From Paracoccus alkanivorans (GTDB taxonomy: Bacteria; Pseudomonadota; Alphaproteobacteria; Rhodobacterales; Rhodobacteraceae): 64,000 bases of DNA. The DNA is taken from assembly GCF_003697785.1 (NCBI RefSeq), contig NZ_QOKZ01000004.1, forward strand, positions 62,001 to 126,000. Direction: 5' to 3'. The position numbers and the translations under genes are program-made. Of this stretch, positions 1 to 9,599 are shown in pieces; within the stretch, counting starts at the first letter, position 1; each line of letters starts with the position of its first letter. The notes below the pieces were generated by a model. The model had not been told where the DNA came from. It was given only the letters and a program-made list of their open reading frames with translations, and ran no database searches.

Positions 1-1
1 C

Positions 2-661
<660 letters not shown>

Positions 662-717
662 TCTTTTGCGTTTCCGCCCTTATTCCGGTGGATGAGTTAG
701 GGCCCCCGATGGCGATT

Positions 718-1914
718 TCATCGCGGGTAAGGCGAGCTGCGGGCACACAACACCGAAATCAGCCCTGCGATGCCGAGGATCACGGCAAGCCCGATACTGC
801 TGCTGTGCCATCCCCAATACGCAATGGCGGGACTGCTGAGGAACGGAGACAGGAACTGGCCGAGAAATACCGAGCCGGTCAGAAATGCGCCCGTCTTGCC
901 ACGCCGCTCGGGTGGAGTTGCCGCGAGTGAAAGCGCGACGAAACCCGGTATAGCCAGTGAATAGCCTGCACCGATTGCCGCACAGCCGAAAAAGATCGCC
1001 ACTTCAGCAGTGTTCGTGGCGAACAAGGCAAATCCCGCCGCCATCAGGCCAAAGCCACAGGCCCAATTGCCGCCATCGCCGATGGCCGCGCGAATCCGGG
1101 GATAACCAAGAGCGGCCACACCGCCAGCCAGCATGAGCATACCCAATGCCGCCCCGGTCATTGCCGGGGATTCGTAGCCTTGAGCCGACAGGAAGAACGG
1201 AAGCTGTGTCGGCATGACGAAAAACAGCATCGTCACGGCCATCTGACCGCAGCAAAGCAGGATCACCAGTCGCTGTGAACTGCCGGAGACAGGTGCGACA
1301 CGGGTTTCCGCCGCACCTGCCTTGCGCGGGGGCTCGGCGATCACGCGCCAGAAAAAGGGCAGGATCAGCATGGGCAACGCATAGACGGCAAAGGAAAGCC
1401 GTGGTCCAACGGTCGCCAGAAGACCGGCAAGCAGGATGAATACCAGTCCGCCCAGATTCCGCGCCGATACCTGACCACTGGAAACCGCGTGCAGGGCCTT
1501 GCCCGAGAAGTAATCGCCAAGCAGGGCGGATTGCGCCGTCATGATCATCGCGAGCGCCACGCCCAGGCACAACCGGCTGAACAGGATGGATGGCAGCGTC
1601 GGCAATACCAGCCCGGCGCTGCCGGCGATGATGAACAGGATCAACCCCGCCAACAGCATCCGACGGCGGCCCGACCGATCGGCAATGATCCCGCACCACG
1701 GCGCCATCAGCACAACGGCAAGCGAAGGGGCCGGAACCAATATGCGGATCAGGAATGCATTGGTGGCGTTGTCGGGAAACTGTCTTTCAAGCCCCGGCAA
1801 TGCGGGGCTTATCGTGGCGGCGGCCATCACAGTCAGGGATGCGGCAATCATCAGCGCAATCGCGCGGGGGTCGCGCCAGACCGATGATTCTGTGTAATTT
1901 ATATTGGTTTCCAT
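718..1914 (-). CDS. MFS transporter, drug/solute efflux type
   Basis: A 398-residue major facilitator with about 12 hydrophobic segments. A motif-A-like loop, GIIADRSGRRRMLL, follows the second segment, which is typical of proton antiporters of the DHA/Bcr type. The start is placed at METNINYTESS; two upstream Met codons in frame lie inside the divergent promoter region. The gene is divergent from a MerR regulator at 1984, and a promoter with the unusual 19-bp MerR spacer reads toward it. It is therefore very probably the regulator's target and exports the compound that the regulator senses. The exported compound is unknown. Confidence 0.85.
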   Translation of the reverse strand: METNINYTESSVWRDPRAIALMIAASLTVMAAATISPALPGLERQFPDNATNAFLIRILVPAPSLAVVLMAPWCGIIADRSGRRRMLLAGLILFIIAGSAGLVLPTLPSILFSRLCLGVALAMIMTAQSALLGDYFSGKALHAVSSGQVSARNLGGLVFILLAGLLATVGPRLSFAVYALPMLILPFFWRVIAEPPRKAGAAETRVAPVSGSSQRLVILLCCGQMAVTMLFFVMPTQLPFFLSAQGYESPAMTGAALGMLMLAGGVAALGYPRIRAAIGDGGNWACGFGLMAAGFALFATNTAEVAIFFGCAAIGAGYSLAIPGFVALSLAATPPERRGKTGAFLTGSVFLGQFLSPFLSSPAIAYWGWHSSSIGLAVILGIAGLISVLCARSSPYPR

Positions 1915-1950
1915 AGGACTGTCCGCTTGCATGTTCAGTTGCGAACGGGC

Positions 1951-1981
1951 ACCATACGAATTCAAGTCAGCTTTAGGTCAA
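1951..1981 (-). promoter_or_regulatory. MerR-type promoter with 19-bp spacer for the MFS gene
   Basis: On the minus strand a TTGACC -35 hexamer (1981-1976) and a TATGGT -10 hexamer (1956-1951) are separated by exactly 19 bp. MerR-family activators act on promoters with overlong 19-20 bp spacers by untwisting them. An imperfect dyad (CTAAAG, 4 nt, CTTGA) lies inside the spacer. The element sits between the divergent MFS and MerR genes and reads toward the MFS gene. The function is inferred from this geometry. Confidence 0.7.
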
Positions 1982-1983
1982 GA

Positions 1984-2427
1984 ATGAAATTGCTGGACAT
2001 TGCCGAGGTCGTGAATGCAAGCGGCGTTCCCGCCTCGACTCTCCGGTATTATGAGGAACTGCGCCTGATCGCATCAGCGGGCAGGCATGGCCTGCGCCGG
2101 CAATATGAGCCGGACGTGATCCAACGGCTGGCGCTGATCGACATGGCACGGTCGGCAGGTTTCTCGTTAAGCGAGATCGCGGCCATGTTCGGGCGGGACG
2201 ACAGGCCCGATATCCCCCGCGAGGAGCTGCATCACCGCGCCGATGCGCTGGAGCACAAGGCGCGCGAGATGGTTGTATTGGCCACCATGATGCGTCACGT
2301 GGCAGATTGCCCGGCACCTTCGCATATGGAATGCCCGAGCTTCCGCAAGCTGCTGCGCGCAGGGGTCGCACATCAATCACGCGCGCGCAGGCGGCGGACA
2401 GCGAAGATACGTAGTGGCAGCGGCTAG
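1984..2427 (+). CDS. MerR family transcriptional regulator
   Basis: A 147-residue regulator with an N-terminal winged HTH (MKLLDIAEVVNASGVPASTL, then the RYYEE/RRQY signature) followed by a dimerisation helix. Near the C-terminus a CPAPSHMECPSF segment supplies two cysteines and a histidine in the effector region, possibly a metal or redox site. A start 19 codons upstream is possible, but MKLLDIAEV matches the family N-terminus and leaves the divergent promoter free. It probably controls the MFS gene at 718-1914 and itself. The effector is unknown. Confidence 0.88.
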   Translation: MKLLDIAEVVNASGVPASTLRYYEELRLIASAGRHGLRRQYEPDVIQRLALIDMARSAGFSLSEIAAMFGRDDRPDIPREELHHRADALEHKAREMVVLATMMRHVADCPAPSHMECPSFRKLLRAGVAHQSRARRRRTAKIRSGSG

Positions 2428-2546
2428 TTCGAACCGCACAGCCTGCCACCGGATATCAGTGTTTCTTTAGTGATACGCTTCGATGATCCGCCATACCGTA
2501 TTTACCTTTCACCATTTTCGCATCACGATGCTTGGCGAGAGGTCAC

Positions 2547-3278
2547 ATGACACAAAAGACATTACTTCTGACCGGCGCGAGCCGCGGGATCGGACATGCC
2601 ACCGTCAAGGCGTTCCAGGCAGTTGGCTGGAGAGTGCTGACAGTCTCCCGAACCGCTTTTGACTCACGATGCCCCTGGCACGCCGGTGCCACGGATCATT
2701 TCCAGGGAGATTTGTCCGATCCTTCCGCGCGGGCCGATCTTGTCTCGCGAGTCCGGGCAAGTCTTGGTCATGGCGGGTTGCACGCCATTGTGAACAATGC
2801 CGGTATCTCGCCGAAGGGAGAGCATGGCGAAAGATTGGGACTCGCCCAAAGCAGCGACGAGCTCTGGCAGCAGGTTCTGGCGGTAAATCTCATGGGGCCT
2901 GCCGCCCTGATGCGGGATCTTTTACCCGAACTTGAAAAGGGCCGGGGCGCGGTCGTGAATGTCGGCTCGATCGTCGGTTCGAGGGTTCACCCCTTCGCCG
3001 GGGTCGCCTATGCCTGTTCCAAGGCCGCGCTGGCGGCTCTGACGCGCGAAGCAGCCGCGGAACTCGGGCCGCGGGGAATTCGTGTGAACATGGTGACGCC
3101 GGGCGAGATAGAGACGGAAATCCTGTCCCCCGGCACCAGCGAACTCAGTAGTATCATCCCGCTGCGAAGGCTTGGAAGCCCGGATGAAGTGGCGCAGGTC
3201 GTGTTGTTTCTGTGTTCCGATCAAGCCTCTTATGTCAACGGGGCGTCGATTGACGTGAACGGGGGACAGCACGCCTGA
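2547..3278 (+). CDS. SDR family NAD(P)-dependent oxidoreductase
   Basis: A 243-residue classical short-chain dehydrogenase/reductase. It has the cofactor motif TGASRGIG near residues 9-16, the NNAG motif, catalytic Ser141, the Y155xxxK159 pair (YACSK) and a C-terminal NVNGGQHA tail typical of FabG-like members. A TTG start five codons upstream is possible, but ATG at 2547 has a good GAGAGG ribosome site. The gene is convergent with the ABC operon ending at 3282, so it is transcribed alone. The substrate cannot be inferred. Confidence 0.88.
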   Translation: MTQKTLLLTGASRGIGHATVKAFQAVGWRVLTVSRTAFDSRCPWHAGATDHFQGDLSDPSARADLVSRVRASLGHGGLHAIVNNAGISPKGEHGERLGLAQSSDELWQQVLAVNLMGPAALMRDLLPELEKGRGAVVNVGSIVGSRVHPFAGVAYACSKAALAALTREAAAELGPRGIRVNMVTPGEIETEILSPGTSELSSIIPLRRLGSPDEVAQVVLFLCSDQASYVNGASIDVNGGQHA

Positions 3279-3281
3279 ATA

Positions 3282-4262
3282 TCACCTCTTCGCCTTGGGC
3301 GACGAGATGGAATCCGCCAGCCGGACAAAGTGGTCCGGACCTATTTCGACAAGGCTGCTGGCCTCGCGGGAGGCACCCGCTTCCGGCCGGACCGAGATAT
3401 CGGGCGCGAATCTGCGCCCCTCCGGAATCGCCACCGGATCGGGAACCCCACGCGATCTGCCCAGAACCGCCTCGGCATTCGGCACCGAACCGATCAGGTG
3501 GCGGGTATAGGGGTGGGTAGGACGGCTGAAAATCGCATGCCAATGGCCCAGCTCTACCACTCGACCGAAATACATCACCGCGACCCGGTCGCTGACATGT
3601 TCGACCACGCTGAGATCGTGCGAGATCATGATATAGGACAGGTTCAGCGTCTCTTGCAGATCCATCAGCAGATTGATGATCTGCGCCTGGATGGAGACGT
3701 CCAGCGCCGAGACCGGCTCGTCCAGCACCAGGATCTCTGGATCCAGCATCAAGGCGCGGGCGATGCCGATGCGCTGGCGTTGCCCGCCCGAAAACTCGTG
3801 CGGATAGCGTTTCGCATGATCCGGTGAAAGCCCGACCCGGACCAGCATATCGGCAACGCGATCGCTTGCCTCGCTGCCGCGGGCGATACCGTGCAGGGCA
3901 AGCTGGGACAACAACGTGCTGCCAATCGTCTGGCGGGGATTGAGCGAGGCATAGGGGTCCTGAAAAACCATCTGCGCGATCCGCGCCCGCTCCTTGCGAC
4001 CCGGAGCACCAGGGCCGGACAGGGGCTGACCACGATAAAGGATCTGCCCCGAGCTGGGCTCCTGCAGACCCATCACCGTCAGTGCGGTCGTGGACTTGCC
4101 GCAGCCGGACTCGCCCACGATGCCAAGGCACTCCCCCTCCTTCACCGACAGGTCGACGCCATCGACGGCATGCAGAATCCGCCGCATCCCGAAGGGGGTA
4201 AGGCGTGGCAGGTTGAAATGCACCGAGAGATCACGGATTTCTAGCAGCGGCGCTACAGTCAT
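3282..4262 (-). CDS. Oligopeptide/dipeptide ABC transporter ATP-binding protein (OppF/DppF-like)
   Basis: A 326-residue ATPase and the last gene of a five-gene importer operon. Walker A is GESGCGKST, the signature is FSGGQRQRIGIARAL and Walker B is ILVLDEPVSALDVS, with a switch His in MISHDLSVVEHVS. The family C-terminal domain (the THPYTRHLIGSVP region) follows. Its ATG overlaps the stop of the OppD-like gene by 4 nt, which implies translational coupling. With its partner ATPase it would power peptide uptake. The substrate could be peptides, but also glutathione, nickel chelates or sugar acids, since this family is broad. Confidence 0.93.
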   Translation of the reverse strand: MTVAPLLEIRDLSVHFNLPRLTPFGMRRILHAVDGVDLSVKEGECLGIVGESGCGKSTTALTVMGLQEPSSGQILYRGQPLSGPGAPGRKERARIAQMVFQDPYASLNPRQTIGSTLLSQLALHGIARGSEASDRVADMLVRVGLSPDHAKRYPHEFSGGQRQRIGIARALMLDPEILVLDEPVSALDVSIQAQIINLLMDLQETLNLSYIMISHDLSVVEHVSDRVAVMYFGRVVELGHWHAIFSRPTHPYTRHLIGSVPNAEAVLGRSRGVPDPVAIPEGRRFAPDISVRPEAGASREASSLVEIGPDHFVRLADSISSPKAKR

Positions 4263-5176
4263 GCCGTCACCTCCTTCCTGGGACCACGCGGCGTGACCAG
4301 TGTCGGCACGTCATGCCCGCGATCCTCGTCGGCGACCATCTGTTCCAGCTCTATCAGGCGCCCGCGCTCACCGGGAACACGCGAGCCAAGACGTGGCCGC
4401 GCCGCAAGTAGCCCGCGGGTATAGGGATGCATCGGGTTTTCGAACAGTGCTTTCGTGTCCTGTTCCTCGACCAACCTGCCGCGATCCATGACACCCACGC
4501 GCTGGCACATATTGGCGATCACCCCAAGGTCATGGCTGATCAGCAGGACGGCGGTGCCCTCGGCGGTACAGAGATCTGCGATCAGTTCCAGAACGCCCGC
4601 CTGCACGGTGACATCAAGGGCCGTCGTCGGCTCGTCCGCGATCAGCAGATCGGGACGGCAGGCCAAGGCCATCGCAACCATCACCCGCTGCCGCATCCCG
4701 CCTGAAAGCTGGTGCGGATAGGCGCGCGCGCGCTCTTCCGGTGATGGAACGCGAACGCTTTCCAACGCCTCGACCGCTTTTGCCTTGGCCTCGGACCAGT
4801 CCATGCCGCGATGGATCACGAACATCTCGGCGATTTGCCGGCCGATCGGGGCAAGCGGATTCAGCGCCGTCATCGGCTCCTGGAACACCATCGCCATACG
4901 GTCACCGCGCAAACGGCGGTGGTCGCGGGGCCGGATTCTCCGCAGATCGTGCCCAAGGAAATGCAGCGCGCCGCCGGTGACGTTCAACGGGCGTTTCAGC
5001 AGCCCCATGATCGACAGCCCGGTTACGCTTTTGCCGCTGCCGGATTCGCCGACCAGCCCATAGGTTTCGCCCGGCAGGATGTCGAAGGACACGCCGTGCA
5101 CGATCTTCAGCTTGTTGCCGATGCCGATCTGCAGGTCACGGACCGAAAGGACGGGATCAGGAAGAATATCGTTCAT
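4259..5176 (-). CDS. Oligopeptide/dipeptide ABC transporter ATP-binding protein (OppD/DppD-like)
   Basis: A 305-residue ATPase, the second of the pair. Walker A is GESGSGKSVTGLS, the signature is LSGGMRQRVMVAMAL and Walker B is LLIADEPTTALDVT. An extended HPYTRGLL(A)ARP C-terminal segment is typical of OppD and DppD. The start is MNDILPDP; an upstream in-frame Met would lie far inside the preceding permease. The ATG overlaps the permease stop by 4 nt and the gene's own stop overlaps the next ATG by 4 nt, so the operon is tightly coupled. Confidence 0.93.
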   Translation of the reverse strand: MNDILPDPVLSVRDLQIGIGNKLKIVHGVSFDILPGETYGLVGESGSGKSVTGLSIMGLLKRPLNVTGGALHFLGHDLRRIRPRDHRRLRGDRMAMVFQEPMTALNPLAPIGRQIAEMFVIHRGMDWSEAKAKAVEALESVRVPSPEERARAYPHQLSGGMRQRVMVAMALACRPDLLIADEPTTALDVTVQAGVLELIADLCTAEGTAVLLISHDLGVIANMCQRVGVMDRGRLVEEQDTKALFENPMHPYTRGLLAARPRLGSRVPGERGRLIELEQMVADEDRGHDVPTLVTPRGPRKEVTA

Positions 5177-5994
5177 GCCTTCCTCGTGCGCATATGGGGA
5201 TCCAGCCTGTCGCGAAGCCCGTCCCCCAACAGGTTGAAACCCAACACCGTCACGAAGATCGCCAGCCCGGGGAAAATCGCGGCCCATGGCGCGGCTCGGA
5301 TCAGTTCTCGCGCGTCGCTCAGCATATTGCCCCAGCTTGGCTGTGGAGGCTTGATGCCGATGCCAAGGAAGGACAGGGCGGCCTCGGCCAGTATGGCGGT
5401 GCCGATGCCAAGCGTACCGATCACCAGAACCGGGCCGAGGATGTTGGGCAGAATTTGCGTGCGCATGATGTTCAGGTCGCTGAAGCCTGCCGTTTTCGCC
5501 GCCTGAACGAAGCCCTGGCTTTTCAGCGAAAGGGTCGAGCTACGCGCGATCCGGCAGGTCCAGGACCAGTTCGTCAGCCCGAGCGCGATCAACAGGCTGG
5601 CCAGTCCCGGCCCAAGGACCGCCATGATCGCCAGGGCAAAGACCAGTGACGGAATCGCCAGCATGACATTGGTCAACCCGTTCACGAGATCATCCCACCA
5701 GCCGCCGAAATAACCAGCGGATATGCCAAGCGCCGTGCCAATGCAGGAATTGATGATCTGCGAGATGACCCCGACCGCCAGCGATACCCGCGCGCCATAG
5801 AGGATCCGCGACCAGATATCGCGTCCCTGCCCGTCGGTGCCCAGGAGATACTCTCCACCGGGCGGCAGTTCCGAGCTCATCAGGTCGGCATCCATCACCG
5901 GATCGAACGGGGCGATCCATCCGGCGGTCAACGCCCCCAGAAGCACGGCAATGACCAGCGCCGCCCCCAAGGTCAGGTTGAAACGCAGTTGCAT
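5173..5994 (-). CDS. Peptide-type ABC transporter permease (OppC/DppC-like)
   Basis: A 273-residue inner-membrane permease with an N-terminal TM segment, a periplasmic LLGTDGQGRDIWSRILYGAR motif (quoted in full at 20 residues) characteristic of DppC/OppC, and about five further TM segments. The cytoplasmic EAA loop (EAALSFLGIGIKPPQPSWG) contacts the ATPases. It follows the OppB-like gene after 4 nt and overlaps the OppD-like gene. It forms the channel with the OppB-like subunit. Confidence 0.92.
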   Translation of the reverse strand: MQLRFNLTLGAALVIAVLLGALTAGWIAPFDPVMDADLMSSELPPGGEYLLGTDGQGRDIWSRILYGARVSLAVGVISQIINSCIGTALGISAGYFGGWWDDLVNGLTNVMLAIPSLVFALAIMAVLGPGLASLLIALGLTNWSWTCRIARSSTLSLKSQGFVQAAKTAGFSDLNIMRTQILPNILGPVLVIGTLGIGTAILAEAALSFLGIGIKPPQPSWGNMLSDARELIRAAPWAAIFPGLAIFVTVLGFNLLGDGLRDRLDPHMRTRKA

Positions 5995-5998
5995 GGTC

Positions 5999-6934
5999 TC
6001 AGCCCACCTTGATGCGCGGATCGATCACCGCATAGGCGATATCGACCAGCATGTTGATGATCAGGAACCACAGCACGATCACCAGGACCGTGCCCTGCAC
6101 AACCGGAATGTCCCGGGTCGCGACGCTGTCGACCAGAAGCGATCCGATCCCGGGCCAGGAGAACAGTTTTTCGATCACGATCGCCTGCCCCATCAGCGCG
6201 CCGATCTGCAGCCCCATCGTGGTCAGGACAAGCACAAGCACGTTGCGCGCGACATGGGCCCTGACCAAGCGCGGCTCGGATACGCCCTTGGCGCGGCCGG
6301 TTCGCACGAAATCGGCATTCATCACGTCCAGCACGCCGGACCGTGTCGTGCGCGCAAGCAATGCCATCGGCGACACGCCAAGCGCGATCGCAGGCAGGAT
6401 GACATGACTGATGCTGCCCGGCTGGTAGCCGAAACTGGGAAGCCAGCCCAATTGCAGGGCGAAGGCGTACATCAGCAGCAGCCCAAACCAGAATTCCGGC
6501 AAGGACAGGCCCGAGACCGCCACAACCATCGTTGCACTGTCGAAAACGCTTCCCGGTTTCAGCGCGGCAAGAAAGCCAAGCGGAATACCAACCCCCGCCG
6601 CCAGCACCATCGCCGCCAGCGCCAGCTTGATCGAGGGCCATAGCCGCGGCGCGATGGTCTGCCAGACCGGCTCGCGGGTCCGGTACGAGGTTCCCAGATC
6701 ACCCTGCACAAGCCCCGACAGGTAATCCCACAGCCTCACCGGCAGCGGCTGGTCCAGGCCGAACTGCTCGTTCAGATGCGAAACCACTTGCGCATTGGTA
6801 ACGTTGCGCCCCTCTGCCAGCAGGCTGGAAACGAAACTGCCGGGAACAACGCTGAAGATCACGAAGATGATCAGCACCACGGCAAGTATCGTGGGAATCA
6901 TCTGAAGCACCCGGCGCAGGATGAAACGCGACAT
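5999..6934 (-). CDS. Peptide-type ABC transporter permease (OppB/DppB-like)
   Basis: A 311-residue permease with about six TM segments. It opens with MSRFILRRVLQMIPTIL, the standard DppB N-terminus, and carries the YRTREPVW motif and an EKLFSWPGIGSLL EAA-type loop. It lies 66 nt downstream of the binding-protein gene and 4 nt before the OppC-like gene. It pairs with the OppC-like permease to form the transport channel. Confidence 0.92.
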   Translation of the reverse strand: MSRFILRRVLQMIPTILAVVLIIFVIFSVVPGSFVSSLLAEGRNVTNAQVVSHLNEQFGLDQPLPVRLWDYLSGLVQGDLGTSYRTREPVWQTIAPRLWPSIKLALAAMVLAAGVGIPLGFLAALKPGSVFDSATMVVAVSGLSLPEFWFGLLLMYAFALQLGWLPSFGYQPGSISHVILPAIALGVSPMALLARTTRSGVLDVMNADFVRTGRAKGVSEPRLVRAHVARNVLVLVLTTMGLQIGALMGQAIVIEKLFSWPGIGSLLVDSVATRDIPVVQGTVLVIVLWFLIINMLVDIAYAVIDPRIKVG

Positions 6935-7000
6935 AGGCGGGTTCGTCCTTTCGGTTAGGCGAATTCGGGCAGGCAGGGACTGTCCCTGCCTGCCAACATA

Positions 7001-8593
7001 TCATTTCCGCGATTCCGGGGCGCTATCGTCGATCCACAGGTCGGCATAATCCTGGATCGCCAGTTCCTGGGCATTGGGCTGCAGGCCATGAACCCAGGGC
7101 TGATAAGCCATGACCGCCTTGTTATAGTTGAAAAACCAGACCGGCGCCTCTTCCAGGAGCAGGTTGTTGGCCTGTTTCAGCAACTCGTTCCGCTTGTTCG
7201 GATCGGCCTCCTGCCCAGCGGCCTCATACAGCTTGTCGAATTCGGGATTCGAGAATTTGACGTAGTTGCAGGCAGTCTGCGGCGTCTTGGAGTAAAAGCA
7301 CTTCATCGCCTCGAGCGCATTCGGTCCCGAGACATTTGACCAGATGAAGGCATCGAAATTATCCGCAAAGATCTTGTCGGACAGCACCGGCGGTTCGACC
7401 GGATCGACGGTTGCCGTAATGCCCACTTTCGCCAACATCGGTATGATCGCCTCGACGATCGGCACACCCCAGCTTTCATTCGGCGTCGCCGTCACCGAAA
7501 AGCTCAGCCCGTCGCCGTAGCCGGCTTCGTTCAGCAACTCCTTTGCCTTTTCCGGATCATAAGCATAGGGCTGCGCCTCCTTGTCGAAGGCGGGCGACGA
7601 GGTCGGCAGCCAGGAAACGGCCGGATAAGCCTTGTCCTTCAAAAGTTTGGAAATGATGACTTCGGAATTGATGGCATGGTTGATGGCCTGGCGGACACGT
7701 TTGTCCTGGAATGCCTCCACCTTGGAGTTGAAACCGATATTGCGGGTATAGACCTCGGCCACCTCCAGAAGATGGTCCTGCAGCCCGGCCTCCTGTCCGT
7801 AGGCTTCGTATTGCACCGGACCAAGGATGTTGACGTCGATCTCGCCATTGCGGAAGGCGACGTCACGCGCGGCGGCCTCGCCCATCATCACGATTTCAAG
7901 CTTGTCCAGGTGCGGTTTACCCTCCTCGTAATAATCCTCGAACTTCTCGTATTCGGCTTTCGAACCGGGCACATAGTTGACCAGCTTGAACGGCCCAAGA
8001 CCGTTGGGCTGGCTGGCCAGCTTGTCCTCGGGATAGTCCTTGCTGTAGATCGGCGCGAAATTCGACATCAGCGACCAGCCCGGATCGGCAAGATCCGTCA
8101 TCGTGATCGAAAAGGTCATGTCGTCGATCTTCTTCAGCCCCGAGATGGTGTCGGCAGTGCCGTTCTGCACCTCTTCCACCCCCTCGATCGCCAGTATCTG
8201 CTGGGCACCCGGCAGGGCCTTCTCGGGGTCGGCAAGGCGATTGTAGCTGTAGATCACGTCATCCGCGGTCAGCTTGGAGCCATCGTGAAAGGTCGCATCA
8301 CGCAGCTTGTAGGTATAGGTTCTCCCGTCTTCGGATTTCTCGACCGACTCCGCCAGTTCCAGCACCGGCTCGGCCTTCACCGGATCCCAAGAATACAGCG
8401 AGGCATTGATGGCCTTCGAGAAGATCTCGTCCTGCGTATGCGGCGTCGCCGTAATATCCAGCGAGGTGATAGACGAACCGTAACCGGCCGTGAATATCAG
8501 CCTGCCGCCATCCTGCGGAGTCTCGCCCTGGGCGATTGCGGCGGTCGCCGTTCCGATCGCTAGGGCGGCCATAAGGCCAAGTCTGGTCAACAT
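7001..8593 (-). CDS. ABC transporter substrate-binding protein, family 5 (peptide/nickel type)
   Basis: A 530-residue periplasmic solute-binding protein. MLTRLGLMAALAIGTATAAIAQG is a clean Sec signal peptide with a probable AxA-type cleavage before QGETPQDGG. The mature part carries the family 5 (DppA/OppA) pattern, including the YTYKLRDATFHDGSKLTADD segment near residue 100. The start at 8593 is preceded by GGGAGAG; an earlier in-frame Met would put the signal peptide internally. It is the first gene of the operon and defines the transported ligand, which cannot be read from sequence. The Lrp-type gene at 9129 is divergent and may control the operon. Confidence 0.92.
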   Translation of the reverse strand: MLTRLGLMAALAIGTATAAIAQGETPQDGGRLIFTAGYGSSITSLDITATPHTQDEIFSKAINASLYSWDPVKAEPVLELAESVEKSEDGRTYTYKLRDATFHDGSKLTADDVIYSYNRLADPEKALPGAQQILAIEGVEEVQNGTADTISGLKKIDDMTFSITMTDLADPGWSLMSNFAPIYSKDYPEDKLASQPNGLGPFKLVNYVPGSKAEYEKFEDYYEEGKPHLDKLEIVMMGEAAARDVAFRNGEIDVNILGPVQYEAYGQEAGLQDHLLEVAEVYTRNIGFNSKVEAFQDKRVRQAINHAINSEVIISKLLKDKAYPAVSWLPTSSPAFDKEAQPYAYDPEKAKELLNEAGYGDGLSFSVTATPNESWGVPIVEAIIPMLAKVGITATVDPVEPPVLSDKIFADNFDAFIWSNVSGPNALEAMKCFYSKTPQTACNYVKFSNPEFDKLYEAAGQEADPNKRNELLKQANNLLLEEAPVWFFNYNKAVMAYQPWVHGLQPNAQELAIQDYADLWIDDSAPESRK

Positions 8594-9128
8594 GTTTCTC
8601 TCCCGTTGAAGGGGCCTCCTCCAGCCCCGGTTTTTCTTGTCCATAGGTGAAAGCAGACCCATACCATCCGTCGAACGGATCATGGACAACATGCCCGTCC
8701 CAAATCGTCATGCCGCAGCGCGCCTTCACGGACAGGCCGATTCCGGGCATTTCCGGCCAACGGTCCGACCATCTCTCCATCCAGATCCAGTCTGTCAGGC
8801 ATGATGATCCGCGCCGGCTGATTGCCATATCCCGTCCAGACCTTATCGTCATGCACTGCCAGATCGGCATGGATCGCTGGATTCATCGTCCTTCGTCTTT
8901 CATCCCTCGCGAGAGCAAACCTTCAGCGGCTGCGCAACACCCGTAACCAAAGCGATTTTCCGGCTTCCCGACGCAAGGTTGAAAAACCACCTTCAAGATC
9001 ATTTCCCACGCTTCGACCAACAAACCTTGGCACGGCCTCGTAAATCCGGCATCCAACAATCTGACGGAATCGCCGGCTGTTTGCGGTGTTTCCCCCGGCA
9101 TATTCACGGTTGGTGATGGAGCCCACTC
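8594..9128 (-). other. 535-bp divergent intergenic region between importer operon and Lrp gene
   Basis: This is long for a divergent promoter region in a window where most gaps are under 200 bp. No frame carries a recognisable domain. Two overlapping minus-strand frames (8680-8886 and the 5' part of 8298-8870) read moderately coding-like, for example GMTIWDGHVVHDPFDGWYGS, but neither has a convincing start or homology I recognise. It may hold a long leader, Lrp sites or a decayed gene. I see no clear terminator or operator. Confidence 0.4.
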
Positions 9129-9566
9129 ATGAAAAACCTCGACGACAAGGATCGCGAGATCCTTGCCATCCTTTCGAAAGAGGCACGGATTCCGATGAAG
9201 GCGCTGGCCGCGCGAATTTCCCTGTCGCGCAGTGCCACGGCCGACCGTGTGAACGCGCTGGAGAGGGCGGGTGTCATAAAGGGATATCGCGCCGACATAG
9301 CCGAAGTCGATCAGCAGCATATATCCGCATATCTGACGATCTCGCTGAAAACCACACCCGCCCCGGAGGTTGTCGACTTGCTGGCACGTTTCCCCGAGGT
9401 GCGGCGGGTCTGTTCGCTTGGCGGGCGCATCGACCTGATCGTCGAAGTGATCGCCCCGAATATCGCGCGGCTCAGCACGTTGCGGAGTCTGGTCGCCTCA
9501 CGCGAAGAGGTGGCCGAACTGACGACACATATCGTTCTTCACCGCAATATCGACCGGGTCGGCTGA
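9129..9566 (+). CDS. Lrp/AsnC family transcriptional regulator
   Basis: A 145-residue regulator with an N-terminal HTH (LDDKDREILAILSKEARIPM, then LAARISLSRSATADRVNALE) and a C-terminal RAM/AsnC ligand-binding domain (the VRRVCSLGGRIDLIVEV strand region). ATG at 9129 follows GGAG with 7-nt spacing. The family binds amino acids and forms octamers or larger assemblies. It is divergent from the peptide-type importer operon and is the obvious candidate to regulate it. The M20 peptidase gene converges on its 3' end. Confidence 0.92.
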   Translation: MKNLDDKDREILAILSKEARIPMKALAARISLSRSATADRVNALERAGVIKGYRADIAEVDQQHISAYLTISLKTTPAPEVVDLLARFPEVRRVCSLGGRIDLIVEVIAPNIARLSTLRSLVASREEVAELTTHIVLHRNIDRVG

Positions 9567-9599
9567 CCGCCTATCACGGGATGACCCCTCGGCACGCTG

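Noticed and set aside
3282..8593. Nickel or glutathione importer assignment for the five-gene ABC operon
   Set aside because: The family 5 binding protein and OppBCDF-type genes fit many ligands. No linked enzyme or motif points to nickel or glutathione.
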